A DNA stretch of 64,000 nt, taken from the NCBI RefSeq assembly GCF_016086655.4, contig NC_052143.2, positions 26,303,886-26,367,885 of the forward strand, given 5' to 3'. This DNA comes from Lepeophtheirus salmonis. Taxonomy: Eukaryota > Arthropoda > Copepoda > Siphonostomatoida > Caligidae. The position numbers and the translations under genes were made by a program. Under the pieces are notes generated by a model, which did not search any database, was not told the DNA's origin, and was given only the letters and a program-made list of their open reading frames with translations. Within the stretch, counting starts at the first letter, position 1; every line of letters starts with the position of its first letter. Positions 45,521-57,064 of the stretch are shown here, piece after piece.

Positions 45521-45524
45521 TAAT

Positions 45525-45980
45525 TTTTTTTACGTGAATCGGTATAGTTTCGTGTTTCAAAAGTAATTTATGGGTAAAGAGGGGAGGGTTACTTTAAAAA
45601 ATCAACCCTCAAAATAGTAAACTTTTCTTACTTTTAAGTGTTAAGAGTCAAAATTTGCTTCATAGAGATTGTTAGAACCAAAGAAAAACAAACAATTTTC
45701 CGAAAAAGTATTAAATCAGATATCAATTTTACTAGGCATCATTGAGACGATTATTAAATATTACAGGAAATAATTTTTTTGCTCAATTTTCTTGTAAATG
45801 AAATCCGGATCTTGAAGTGTATTTTAGCGTGAGCCAACTTGCATCACCTACTTTTTGACTGCAGAGGCTAATATTTCAATTAACTACATTATATATAATA
45901 ACGTTGTAATTTTTTTTAAATGTTACTTAATTTATTCAGACGGTGTTGTACTGATTAAGTATAACAAGACAATATAGTTA
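45525..45980. other. AT-rich gap
   Basis: Between the Tc1 scrap and repeat E. No gene or element recognised. Confidence 0.4.
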
Positions 45981-45984
45981 AGGG

Positions 45985-46107
45985 TGTCATTTTGTTATGA
46001 AAAAACTAAGTTTAGTTTTTCAAAAATGAAAAAACGGTTCTTGCTTCTGATCTTTCTTCTTTTTTGTTAATTATTTAATTAATGTCGTGGTAATAACTTC
46101 TCCCTCC
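45985..46107 (+). repeat. Dispersed repeat E, copy 2
   Basis: Matches 20455-20592 over the 'cttttttgtt', 'atgtcgtggtaataacttc' and 'tccctccgaag' blocks. It is followed at once by the GTCGAC minisatellite. Confidence 0.55.
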
Positions 46108-46111
46108 GAAG

Positions 46112-46200
46112 GGTGCATGGACAAAACCTCAACCGACAGAACGTCGACCGACAAAATGTCGAATGGAAAAAACGTCGACTGACAGAAGGTCGACCGTAGA
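46112..46200. repeat. Minisatellite, period about 15 bp (accgacaaaacgtcg)
   Basis: Five to six imperfect units: acaaaacctcaaccg, acagaacgtcgaccg, acaaaatgtcgaatg, gaaaaaacgtcgactg, acagaaggtcgaccg. It is GC-richer than its surroundings. Same period and motif theme as the arrays at 8990 and 22965. Confidence 0.75.
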
Positions 46201-46297
46201 ATATAAAATAAAGGGCTACTCCTAATGGTGTATCCCATTCAGACATTTCCCCCCTGAAACATAACCCAGCAGAACAATTCCTATATAAACTACTAGT

Positions 46298-46500
46298 AAG
46301 GGGTCCTCCCCAAACCCCTTATACATGTTGGTGCTGTTTTCAGTAACCGCCGTGTACCGAAATGGGATGAACCCCACTGCCACTATTTAAACAAGCATTA
46401 AGAGTCCCTCACAACCCATATGTTTGAGCTGTTTTCAGGTACGGCCCGGATCCAAAATGGGATGAACCCCACTGCCACTATTTAAACTTATCCTACCTCC
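46298..46500. repeat. Tandem duplication, unit about 95 bp
   Basis: Two adjacent units share 'gctgttttcag', 'aaatgggatgaaccccac' and 'tgccactatttaaac', in the same order and spacing. The first is 46298-46400 and the second about 46401-46500. Unusually GC-rich for the window; no coding frame is conserved between the units. Confidence 0.75.
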
Positions 46501-46504
46501 ATTT

Positions 46505-47950
46505 ACACCCCGAAAGTGCCCTCGAAATTCGAAATTGTTTGAGAATCTTTAGAAAGACCATATATGATGACTTTTTTTCTATTATTCTTCCTATCCTTCA
46601 ATTCGCCTATATACCAAATCTTTAGATCCTTGAGATCAGTAGAGTATTTAATCATTTTGTTTTGTCTTCATAAATAGTACACATTTTTTCCCAACCCGCT
46701 CCTTTCACTTTGGTCGTAGTCCTGTTGAAGAATGTATCGAATGTTCACTTTTTTTACTCACATTTGGTTACACTGGCTTCACCAAACACAAAACGGCAAG
46801 TAATTTTTTAAAGTGTACGCTCAACCTTTAAGCATAGTTTAAACAATTTTAATACAATATGTTAATTGTGTGATATAACTTACTAAAGATATCTAGCTAA
46901 AAACGCTAAGAGCTTTTTACTTAATCTAATATGAATATATCAAATCAAATTACGATAAAAAGATCTAGAAATGTTTAATTCTCCTCAGTGTGTTGTCCAC
47001 AGAGATAAGTTGCTCCATTATATTTTAAATCCATAATTATTATGGTTTGATATAACATAAAACTGTCATCAAAAATTCTGACTTCACCTGAAAATGTTTA
47101 TATATATATCCCAGACTAGTGCGAAATAAAGTGACTTCTATCATTCATAATATTTGACCTCTTGTGAAGTGATTATATTTTAATGTCATTGTAAGTCAAT
47201 CAAGATATATAGTTGAGAATACAATAACGTCAAATTACTAATTATAGTTTTGACGGTTTGCTTGGAGAATAATAATGTAAAGTTTTCTAATAAACATACT
47301 TTATTAACTCAGTAACCAAATATTTAATTATACTACTGTCAGACATAAGTAAATCATATTTATTTGTTCTTTCTCTAGAGAACCTTATCTTAATAGTTAA
47401 ATAGCAAAAGATTAGCTTTATCACTATAAATGATTTAATTTTGTTTAATATAAACACTAAACATTATAATTATAAAGATCTATTGTAATTAATTTTTTTA
47501 TTTGAGATAAAGGAATGCTCTGATATATAAATAAAAGGAAATACAATATAAAGTTCTTTGTAACTCTCCCTACTTTTGTTTATGGTCTGTTTCTCTGACT
47601 TCTTAATGAATGCCCCCCTCTCACCCTTTTCCTACATAAATTTAGAATGATTCTTTCATGTAAATGTTGAAGATAAGGATCATGAAAAGAAAATAACATC
47701 ACAATTGATTGGATGAGAAAAGTTTTGTACGAGACTATCGTTACTTTTGATTTAGTCCTCGTATGTTGGTTCTCGGACATTTTGTTGAAAAAAAAAATAA
47801 ATTTTTTAGATAAGGAAAAAAAAAAATGGAATTTTACATATTTTCTAACTACCTATTACTTTATCATTGGCTAACAAAGTAATTAAGATATGAAAATGAA
47901 GGAAAATTAAGGTTCAATATGGGTATAAACATTTGATTATAAAAAATAAA
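46505..47950. other. AT-rich intergenic stretch
   Basis: No gene recognised. The 66-codon minus frame at 47580-47780 is basic and unplaced; I do not support it as a gene. Confidence 0.45.
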
Positions 47951-47959
47951 AGTATTTGT

Positions 47960-48480
47960 GTTTAAATTTTAGCTGAATCAAAAAATCTTGCCATTGCCAC
48001 TATAACTGCTTTACAGTCTTTTGGCATTCGCTCTTGGTTTTTTAAGATAGGTAGTTCTATATACTTCCAAGTATTCTTCAAAATGTTCCACTTACTTCTG
48101 GTGCACTTTTCCCGAACTCGCTGGGTGTTCCCACAATAACTCTATTGGGATCAAATCAAGAAATTAAGCTAGCCATTGCATCATAGATAATATGAGAGAG
48201 GCTTCCTTGTTTTTCAAGAAGTTTTTGCTGAGATTTGATGTATGTTTTGGGTCGTTGTCTCGTTTAAAAACAAACTTATTTCCAATTAATCTTGTTCTAG
48301 AAAGAATGGCTTGCGTCTTCAGAATAGAATGATATCCATTCTGAAAGAACTAACTACCAATCTATCATACTCACCAGTGAAAAAAATTACATATGAAATT
48401 AAGCCTGACCAAAACAGCTGGATTTTTACAGACTAATAATTAATAAATATTTTATGGATGTACTTTTTCCATAATAATTT
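47960..48480 (-). pseudogene. Tc1 transposase relic with readable DDE-domain motifs
   Basis: On the minus strand the catalytic-domain sequence is followable: 'NKFVF' and RDNDPKHTSNLSKNFL (consensus 'QQDNDPKHTS', holding the second catalytic Asp) at about 48275-48210. Next come 'MMQWLA' and 'IPIELLWEHPASSG' (block with the third acidic residue) near 48180-48130. The C-terminus is KAVIVAMARFFDSAKI, ending in a stop near 47974. The N-terminal DNA-binding part is absent or unreadable above 48480. A frameshift and stops make it non-functional. The bipartite, DDE-type relic would have acted in the nucleus on its own TIRs. Confidence 0.8.
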
Positions 48481-48484
48481 GCAG

Positions 48485-49990
48485 TGGGTGAAAGTAAATA
48501 AACATTGACTGGGGTAAAAAATAAATTCATCATGGCAGTACAAAATTTACAGATGCCCACTCTAGAACAGTATTAAGGATACATTTTAGTGCATTTTATT
48601 GAACATTTGATCCTTTTCAGGAAATCATTCATTACATAAAAACTTTTTAAAATAAAATATGATCTCCTCTTTTACAAAAGGATGCGATTAGAGCTTATGT
48701 GGAGTTTATTGAGCTAAACTTAGCGAGATTGATTTTATGGTCTTTTTAATCCTAGGTAGAAGACTGACCAATAATTGATTTAGATATGCCTATACATCCC
48801 CTTGGTATGTGTTGGTACTTGTGTATTTATCAACAGATCGATTTGCAAATTGGTGATCCTTAGAATAGATGTAACCCCTATCCTTAGGATGTTCTGTCTC
48901 TTGTATTGTTTTCTTTCCTGTTAGAATAGCATAAATTTTGTCACTATATCTAATAGATGAATATAAGTAATTTATATTTTATTGCTTTAGTTTTTAGGAT
49001 AAAAATTTACTAACTCTCTATAGTCACATTATTAATGAAACATGTATTTTGTAATCAAAACATATTTTTTTTAAACTTTGTGAATATCTGGAATAAATGG
49101 TTTTTTATTTTATAATAAAAATAATATATTCTAATATTATTGAATTTATACTGTTTTATTTTAACAATCTTGATGTTTGTTTGCAAAAGGTGATAGATAT
49201 TACCAAGGGTAATTGATTTATTATATTAATATATTCCCCTACCCCCCAAATAATAATAATAATAGTGGATGGCAACACCTCTGGTTATTACTGATAATAA
49301 GCCAATGTCAAGTATTTAGGACGAATATATCATCTTTATCACGTGTTTTAATGAAATTGTTGGGATGCTAGGCTTGGATTTACAAAATTGTACCTTGTGA
49401 ACTATTAGAAAATGTATGTATGGAAGGATTATCTTTATTTCCATCAATTTTTTAATATGACAATATAATAGAAGTTAAACCACAATTTAGGGAATAAAAA
49501 TAAATTGACCAAAATTAAATACGCAATAAAATTTTTTATTCACATCTCTGTATTGTTTGATTCTTCGATTTAAAAAAAAAACACCGATTAATTTAAAAAC
49601 AAAACACAAATAAATTTATTAGTTGTTTATTATTAATAACAACAAAATATATCATTTTATGTGATAAATAACATAAAACTGTACTGTCGTATTGTCGCCA
49701 TCATAATAAAAATAAGAATAGAAAATTTGAATTTGTTTTGCACAATTAAATTCCTTCATCTAAAATAAAATATAACGAATTGCTACAATTTCCTTAAAAT
49801 TAATATCGCTAAATATTTATTTTGCAAATCACACCCTTCATATGAAATACACTTTCTCTTTCTTTTTCCATGGGATTTAAAAACATCAGTTGCATATTCA
49901 TGTGAGAGTCCTTGTTCCGGATCAAAATGTATTAATAAGTTATTAGTAAAATCAAAATTGCATCTTAATTCTGAAAAGGGGTGGATTACA
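48485..49990. other. AT-rich intergenic stretch
   Basis: No gene recognised. Short AAT microsatellite at 49251-49264 follows a C-run; 'tggcaacacctctg' (49268-49281) resembles an orphan hAT terminus read outward. Confidence 0.45.
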
Positions 49991-51760
49991 AATTAATAAA
50001 ATTAAATAATATAAATATCATTAATACCTTATGTTAAATTAGTTGATAATGTTGGAGGAATATCTTTTGCAAGAATTATATGGAGAAAACACAAATAATG
50101 AAGAATCTTTGGATAGAGTGACAGATGTATGAGAAGAGGTGAACGTAGGCAAGAAACCCATATGTTGAGGTAAAGGAATATTTACTAATTCTGTGTTGGA
50201 TAAGTTCGTTCTATATTTTATAGATCTGAAGAAAAGTTATTTCTTTGCCTTACAGGAAATCAAAGGAACAACATTCTTTATTATTATCATTATATAAAAA
50301 GCCAAATCCATAAAATTGTACAGTTGCTTAGAATCACAAAAAAAAGGGAGTTTTCTTCAGTTATTTAAAAACGCATGAAAGATGAAGGAATGCCATTCTT
50401 CATAACATATTCCACTCTTTCCCTCCGATAAGTTTGTTTTATTGATAATATACTCTTCAGAAATCGAGAGAGGCAATTTATAGGAAAAGTCTCCATGTTT
50501 TAATAAGTTTACAGAAAGAGTTTGTTAACTATCAGACCATTCTTTTACGTATACACCTCCACGAGAATTAGATTTGAGGGTGAATATGTGAGGGTTCTTT
50601 TTTCCTTTTAGAAGAAAGAAATACTTGTCTAAAAATTCCTCCAATTACACCACAATAATTGTGAGCTTCCATTCTTCTTACAAGAATATGACATTGAATT
50701 TAGTAGATGCTTTGACGACCACTTCTTTTAAGTCTTCAACACGTTCTATTTTTTGTTGATTATAATAATGTTTGTAAATTACGACGAAGCTGTGGTCTGG
50801 CAAAATCTTTGAATGATTTTGATTAAGAAAGTCTATAGAAACTCAATGAAATGCACCAAAAATAACCACGTATGCTCCAAAAGCCATTTTGATATAATTT
50901 ATATTGTGACCTCTAATAAGGAAATTAATTGTTAAAAGAAGAAAAACAGATTATAACTTTACTACTAACAATTATAACATTGAATTTCAAGTCGCAGAAC
51001 ACCACTTATAATACGATAACATTCATGATATAAGATAAATGTGACACAATTTGAGACTTTTTGAATAGTTTTCTTAAATTATTTTAGAATAAGATTATTA
51101 AGAATAAAAAATTTATATAAAAAATACAAATATATAGTTAGATTTTTTTAATAATGAGGCCAATTCTTGAGATTGATCGTAACAAATATGGCAAACATAG
51201 CTTCGTTGTCCCATAATATTCTGTTAGGAACAAAAAATCTTCCTATGAATTTTAAACTTCGATATCCAGGGAACCAAAATGTCCAAAAACATAGGGTTCA
51301 TGACTCAATGGGAGGAATAGAAAACATTTTTTAGCATTGATCTCGCCGATAAGAAACACATTCGTAATCAAACCTATTAAAACAAGAAGTAATGTTTCCT
51401 AATGGATCCAAAATTCCTAGTGAATGGGAATTTTTGTGATACGTTTCAATTCTAAGTCCTTCATTTATATCCCCATCACAAAATTTTACGTTTCCATGCT
51501 CCTAAGTTCGGATATCAGGATATCGTTTATAGATGAAGCACAAATTAAGAATTTTATGACGAAAATATATTTAATCAATATAGTAGAAAGACGGAAAATA
51601 TAAAATTAATAAGAATTTCAGATCTGCCACTTAATCCTGCCAACATCAATTTTTAGTCATCCTTATAATCTAATTTAATACTTTGCCATCTTTAAGGGGC
51701 CATTGCGGCTTTTCTGAAGAATTATACTTGCTAAAAATGAATTCAAATTAAACTGGAGAT
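49990..51760 (-). pseudogene. Unidentified decayed coding region(s)
   Basis: Two long stretches on the minus strand are far more open than chance. From about 51500 to 51160, some 112 codons carry only two internal stops (KFCDGDINEGLRIETYHKN, then 'SLGILDPLGN' and 'FDYECVSYRRDQC'). From about 50840 to 50350, some 145 codons carry three internal stops (ILPDHSFVVIYKHYYNQQ, 'RVEDLKEVVVKAST', 'NLLKHGDFSYKLPLSISEE'). A further run near 50160-50040 is Ser/Thr-rich, ending 'SCKRYSSNIIN'. Composition is protein-like with Cys residues. Either an old host gene with introns or an unfamiliar mobile element; no family recognised. Confidence 0.4.
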
Positions 51761-51764
51761 TGTA

Positions 51765-52265
51765 AGCAATACGTTTTTTTTATGTAATTTTTAGAATTTC
51801 TATATAAAAATGGAGAAAATTTGCGTTACAGGAATTGTCTTTTCTTTTCTTAGGGGGAAAAAAATAGTTAGAAATAGAAAAACTTGGTTTCCTCCTTTTC
51901 ACATATTTTTTAAAAGTTGATTTATTGTCAATAATTACATATTCACAAATAAAGATCATGACTAAAAAAACAACATCTCTCTAATTAATTTTTAAAGTCT
52001 TGTGTCGGAAAACATTTAAATATGTATACATATTTCAAATTAAATTTGATAGATTGATTTAACCAGTTTAAATAATATGTTCCTTTGAATCACCTTGATG
52101 CAAATAATAATATTGGATATGGTTCCCAAATTTTGAGACCCTGTCCTTAATCTTAAGGCCATTTTTGGTTCGGACGTAAAATCTAAATCTTATGATCACA
52201 GATTTAATTATGTAATGTTGTCATCAATTAATCTGAAACATCCAGATTTCAATATTTATCATAAT
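51765..52265. other. AT-rich gap
   Basis: No gene or element recognised between the decayed coding region and family B copy 3. Confidence 0.45.
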
Positions 52266-52269
52266 AATA

Positions 52270-52950
52270 CAGAGTGGTTAAACAAACCTTGCAGTAGTAT
52301 GACTAAATTACGAAAAATGGGATTTTTATGGCATCCAGAATAGACAACTCGAAAACAATTAATAATATTTAATATGTCCTCCTTTACTTGAAATAACAGC
52401 CTTGATACGCTGGTAAACAGATTAACATCTCTTGACAATAAAGGCCGTGTCCACTGTAGATAGTGTACCGCGCTGTGATTATGCTAGTTCTAACCGGATC
52501 CCAAGTTGGATAAATTTTGCAGCAGACATTCTTCTGGAAGAAACTTTATACTACAAAGTCCAGGAGTTTGAGGCCAAGGCTAGAGGAGGTCACATGGAGA
52601 TATACCAAGAGTCTACCATATGTTGCTTACACAGATGTAAGATAAACAGATTCAAATTACAAATTTCAACACCGTCCTTAATAGTCTTTTTGATGTTGTA
52701 GGATGTCTGAATAGAGACGCCAACGGTCTCTACAGCTTTCTCGGTAATGACAGAGTTGCAGAGGAGATTGCTCACGTGTTGTCTTTTTGGGTGTTCCTCC
52801 AACATTTTACACTAAGAGACGTTGAATAAAAACAAAACTGTTTTTTCTTTGTTTCAACTGTCGTTTGGTTCCGTCTCAAAACTTCATAATTAAAAATAAA
52901 GGGATACAAAAGTATTTAAATGCTACTGGAACTTTTGGTTCCCCAATCTG
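52270..52950 (-). mobile_element. Tc1-type deletion derivative, family B copy 3 (TA-flanked)
   Basis: Ends are cagagtggttaaacaaacct on the left and, inward from the right, cagattggggaaccaaaagt; both continue to '(g/c)cagtagcat/tatg'. A TA dinucleotide flanks each side, the Tc1/mariner target duplication. On the minus strand an N-terminal frame (52805-52590) reads 'KRQHVSNLLCN', then 'KAVETVGVSIQTSYNIKKT', a helix-turn-helix. The C-terminal block is eroded ('VSRLLFQVKEDI'). The catalytic middle is absent. Length 681 bp, close to copy 1. Confidence 0.8.
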
Positions 52951-52954
52951 TAAT

Positions 52955-55145
52955 AAGAAAAATGACACATTTTTTATCGTGTATGAAAGATGCTTAATCT
53001 TTTACTGAATAAATTCAAATGGTAAGATGATGTACTATGATATTGTCATAAATGATGAGTTATTGAGAGGTCTTTGTGTTACAGATAACAGAAATGGGAC
53101 CAATTTTAATTTTCATGTATTAAAGATTGATATAATCCTACAAGTGACGAGTATATTTTAATAAAGATTTGACACTCGAAATAACTTTGTAAAAGTACAG
53201 ATATTTTATTAAAACATTGAATTATTTAAATGAAGCCCAACTAAATATACTTATAACAAAGTAAACATACTTTGAATCCACTTAATTATTTTTGAAAGAA
53301 TATATTTTTCGAAACATTTAGTAGAAACTGTTTTTAGAAGGGCGAAAAAACTCCAAAAAACCATACAAATAAATTTTTTTTTTTACAAAATATATGATTG
53401 TTTTTGGGAAAATTTATTATGCGTATTAGGTATTCAATTATAATTTACATTTTATGTTAAAGGTGTGCTCATCGTTGAATCGCGTAATATGCGTATTCAA
53501 CAGATTATACTATCAAATTATTACTCAAGAATAAAAGAGTTAAGTATGTAAAATATATTTATATAAATGATTGCTGAACAGTCAACTTGTATTTTATTTT
53601 CGTGTCTGGATGTTTATCTGTGTAATATATTTTTGCAATAATATAAAAAAAAAACTATAATATACGTTATATTTCTAATAATCACGTTGTTACCATTAGT
53701 GTATAGCGAATCCTTTCCTCAAAAAAGAAACATTAAAGAGTCCAAAATCAGTTAGTAAACTGCTAAATAAGTCAATCATACTAACTGTTATTTATCTTTT
53801 AAGAAAATCCCAGAATATCATTGTGATATGACTTCTCCATAATTTTTAAAATGTGTATACAGGGTGCGACAACAGAAATTACTTTTTTTTCAACAGAAAA
53901 TAAAAAAGTTAAATTAAATGTTTCATAATGATTATACACATTAGAGTTATAGTTATAGAAATCATATCAGATAGATGACTTCTCCATTTTCATACACTGA
54001 ATAAACCGAACTTTCGTATTTTAAAAATAGGTGATTCTTTTGTTTCTTTTCAAAAATCTTTTAATAGAAAGGCTTTAGAGAGATAGTTTAGTCCTACCAA
54101 AAGATACAAAATTAAATTAGAAACAAGCTTTATGGATGATTAGTTGATTAGGTATTGATAAATCCGTAAAGGTCTTAAAAATATTGGTTTTCCAAAATAA
54201 ATCGGATTGCAAGTACTTGATTTAGACAAACAACCCAAATTTAAAATTATTTCAAGAAAGCAAATCTGTAATCCTATTTTATATCTCTAGCCTTAATATC
54301 AGTGAAACTATTGGCGTTGAATTTTTATTTGCAAATTTCAAATTATGAAATTAATTGTAAAAATCGGTTTTTATTCGTTAGAAATTGAAGCAATTAACTG
54401 ATTTTCAAAATCGTACGAATAAAACTCAGGAGCGAAATTGCAGTTAGTTTAATTCTATAACTATTTTTGTCAATATATATTTTCTACGGCAAACACACAT
54501 TGTTCAATACTCCAACGCTTAATAAGAACTTATTGTAGCATGAACAAGAAATTGTATTCATGTCCTTTTTAAATACGGATAATATTATAATCTATTACAT
54601 GTTTTATTTATCAAAAGTTATAAATTATGAGATAACCATGACGTATCACGGAAGACGAGGGAATCGACTAATGACAACTGCATACACTAGTTTTTTTTGT
54701 GTGTTCGCGAGTTAACGTAGTATGTTGCTTTTACTTTTTTGAATTAATGTATATATTTTTTTCATATTTTTATACTTTAAAGATTAAATAAGTGTTAAAA
54801 AAAGTTATGTTAATTAAATTAAAAGCACTTTAAATATACGTAAATATATAAATATTTAAAAAAGAAATTTTAAATTCAATTAAGTAAAAAAAGGAAGGCT
54901 TCTCAAGTGAAGAAATATGAAATTATTTGAATACCTAATTTAAAAAAAATTAATTATCCGTAGATAATACATTGTATTGAAGCTTCATATTCATTTATTT
55001 TAAATCTAGTTTAGTAGGTTAATTAATTTGACAGCAAATATATGGTGGATGAATGAACGGATTTGTATATGTATTTATTTTAACACTACAGGATGAGGAA
55101 TAAGTACATGAATATATGTTTACTTCATAAAATTAATATTAATTA
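52955..55145. other. AT-rich intergenic stretch
   Basis: About 2.2 kb without a recognised gene. One orphan mariner-like end, tacagggtgcgacaacagaa, begins at about 53860 with no partner. Confidence 0.5.
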
Positions 55146-55149
55146 AATA

Positions 55150-55785
55150 ATTTATATTACTTTGTTCGAAATATCCACCCTTTGCCCGGATCCAAAGAGG
55201 CACTAGGGCAGAGGTAGCAAGTACTATTTCTTCAGAAATATTAGACCATTTCTGGATGAGGGCACGCTTCAAAGTGTCTTTGGTAGGATAATGCTTGGTA
55301 TTAATTATGGATCACATAGAAAACTCATTGGATTAAGGTTAGTGCTGTTGGGAAGCCACATATTATTTTCCCAAAAAGTACTTGAAATTTGTTTTTCACT
55401 AGTCCTGCACACTTTTTGGACTGTGAGAGTGAGCAGCCCGTATTGGCTGATGTAAGAGGCATCATCATATGCGTCTAGAAGCCGGGGAAGGATCTTGTCG
55501 ACCTACATGACCTTGTAGAAGTGCTGTTTTATCTTCACACCCTTCTCAATGAAAGTGAAGAACATCTTCTTCCCATCTGACATAATACCATCCTAGACTA
55601 TGCCACTGGGCGGCTTCTGACACCTGGTGATGATGCAGTGATCCTAAAGTATACTCTCAATGTTTTTTCATAAAACACGGTCAATTTGGGCGTTGTTGTC
55701 TCAACGGTGAACAACTTTGTCTGTGATACCTCTTCGTCCCTGCCATGTAATCCGGGCAAAGAGTGTCTATATTTAAGAAAAGTTT
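55150..55785 (-). pseudogene. Mariner transposase relic, catalytic domain
   Basis: Reading the minus strand with frameshifts: 'KLFTVETTT' (consensus 'DEKIFTVE', first acidic motif) at about 55730, then 'MSDGKKMFF' and 'TFIEKGVKI' at about 55595-55540. 'QYGLLTLTVQKV' is the degraded 'QDGAPAHTAKKVQ' block, with the second catalytic Asp replaced, at about 55440. It closes with 'WENNMWLP' and 'LNPMSF', then 'KDTLKRALIQKWSNISEEI' and a 'GGYFEQSN' end. It is the most complete mariner catalytic domain in the window, yet has several stops; the N-terminal half lies outside or is lost. Confidence 0.8.
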
Positions 55786-55789
55786 TATC

Positions 55790-56435
55790 TTAAATTAATT
55801 TATATTAGAATTTGATCATTTTCACATTTTTTAAAATCCCTGTACAATAGTGAAATAATAAAAAACTATATGCTGCTAAGTTAATGAGGGCGTTAAAAAT
55901 AAACTTTTTCAATATTATCGTAATGTCTCTTTGTAAAATTTAAGGTGCAAAAATTAATAACAACATAATTGTAGATCACCAACTCTATAGCAGTGAACAA
56001 TTGGACTATACAAAATTGAGTTGATCTCACTGTGTAAGGAAGGTAGCAAAGATTAACCTTTTCTAGGGCATCAACAACACAAAAAAAAAACCCACCAGAT
56101 TTTGTTGGACGCAACCCTCAAAACTAGACATCAAATTCAAGGATGGAAAAGGCTCTCAATCCTGAAATATACTATAAGATTGGATAGGATAGTATCAGTA
56201 AATACGGAGCTATGTGCTGTTAATATCTTGATATGTGCAATGTTCTTATATGTTTGTAACATTCATACTCAGAGATGTAAATACCAGGTGCTCCATTTGA
56301 AATCTGACCACTTTTTAATTCATATTTAGATATACTAAGACATAAATAATTAGCTACAAAAAAACCTTTAGCTTTTGTATAAATCGAGAAAATGACATTT
56401 GAACGTGATCGACGAATTTGATTCACACACTCCCA
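55790..56435. other. Intergenic gap, no gene recognised
   Basis: The overlapping 73-78-codon frames at 55893-56456 on both strands show no motif and no shared composition with known families. Confidence 0.4.
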
Positions 56436-56439
56436 GTTG

Positions 56440-57060
56440 AGCGTCTCCAGTAACACCGTCTACGCCGTCAGCAAGTCTGAAAGATTGATAAGGAAAAAGG
56501 ACTCTATCAAAAAGGTCAAACTGGATCCCAGGCTAGTCCCCTCAAGTACATGCGGGCCATGCAAGAGTTCTCAAGTTTTTACACCATAATATCCAAAGAA
56601 ATATCAGAAATGTGTATGGAAAGAGCTTTGCCAGGGTAGACAGGCCACTTTTGACACCAGCAATGAAGAACCCCATCTTTTCCGTTGCAAAACTATTTTG
56701 AATTAGTTTGAAAGGAGTCTTTTTAACTCTTTTTTGACACTTTTGGGCACCTACAGTCCTGATGCCAACCCCCCTCTGACTAAAAGTTTTGGGTGTATGT
56801 AGAGGAGAAGGCCTGTAGTGGCCATCATTCAAGCACTGAGGACCTCAATACAACTGTCAGCTAGCACTGGGACGCCATGACATGCCAGGCCTCCTACCAC
56901 ATCCTGGAATCCATTATTGAATGCAAGGGCGGCTACATTAAAAGAGATCTCAGACACACATCTAATTATAGTAATAATGTTGCTGAAATTCTATCGTTAA
57001 TAAATTATATCCTGCTGAAGTTTAAAATTCAAGGTGTTCAGATTTTAATGGACCATTCAG
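56440..57060 (+). pseudogene. Mariner transposase relic (same family as 14.1 and 40.0 kb)
   Basis: It begins 'SNTVYAVSKSE' (helix-turn-helix), then 'MRAMQEFSSF', 'SLARVDRPLLTPAMK' (linker) and 'FSVAKLF'. A 'PDANPPL' trace of the DDE-domain block follows, and the C-terminal 'ECKGGYIKRDL'. The 3' end 'aaggtgttcagattttaatg' plus 'gaccattcagtata' probably represents the right TIR running into a TA. The catalytic Asp motifs are missing. The antisense 96-codon frame at 56542-56832 is a shadow. Confidence 0.8.
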
Positions 57061-57064
57061 TATA

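Noticed and set aside
53860..53885. Mariner-like terminus tacagggtgcgacaac
   Set aside because: No opposite terminus and no transposase sequence nearby; the same applies to the ends at about 732 and 12256.
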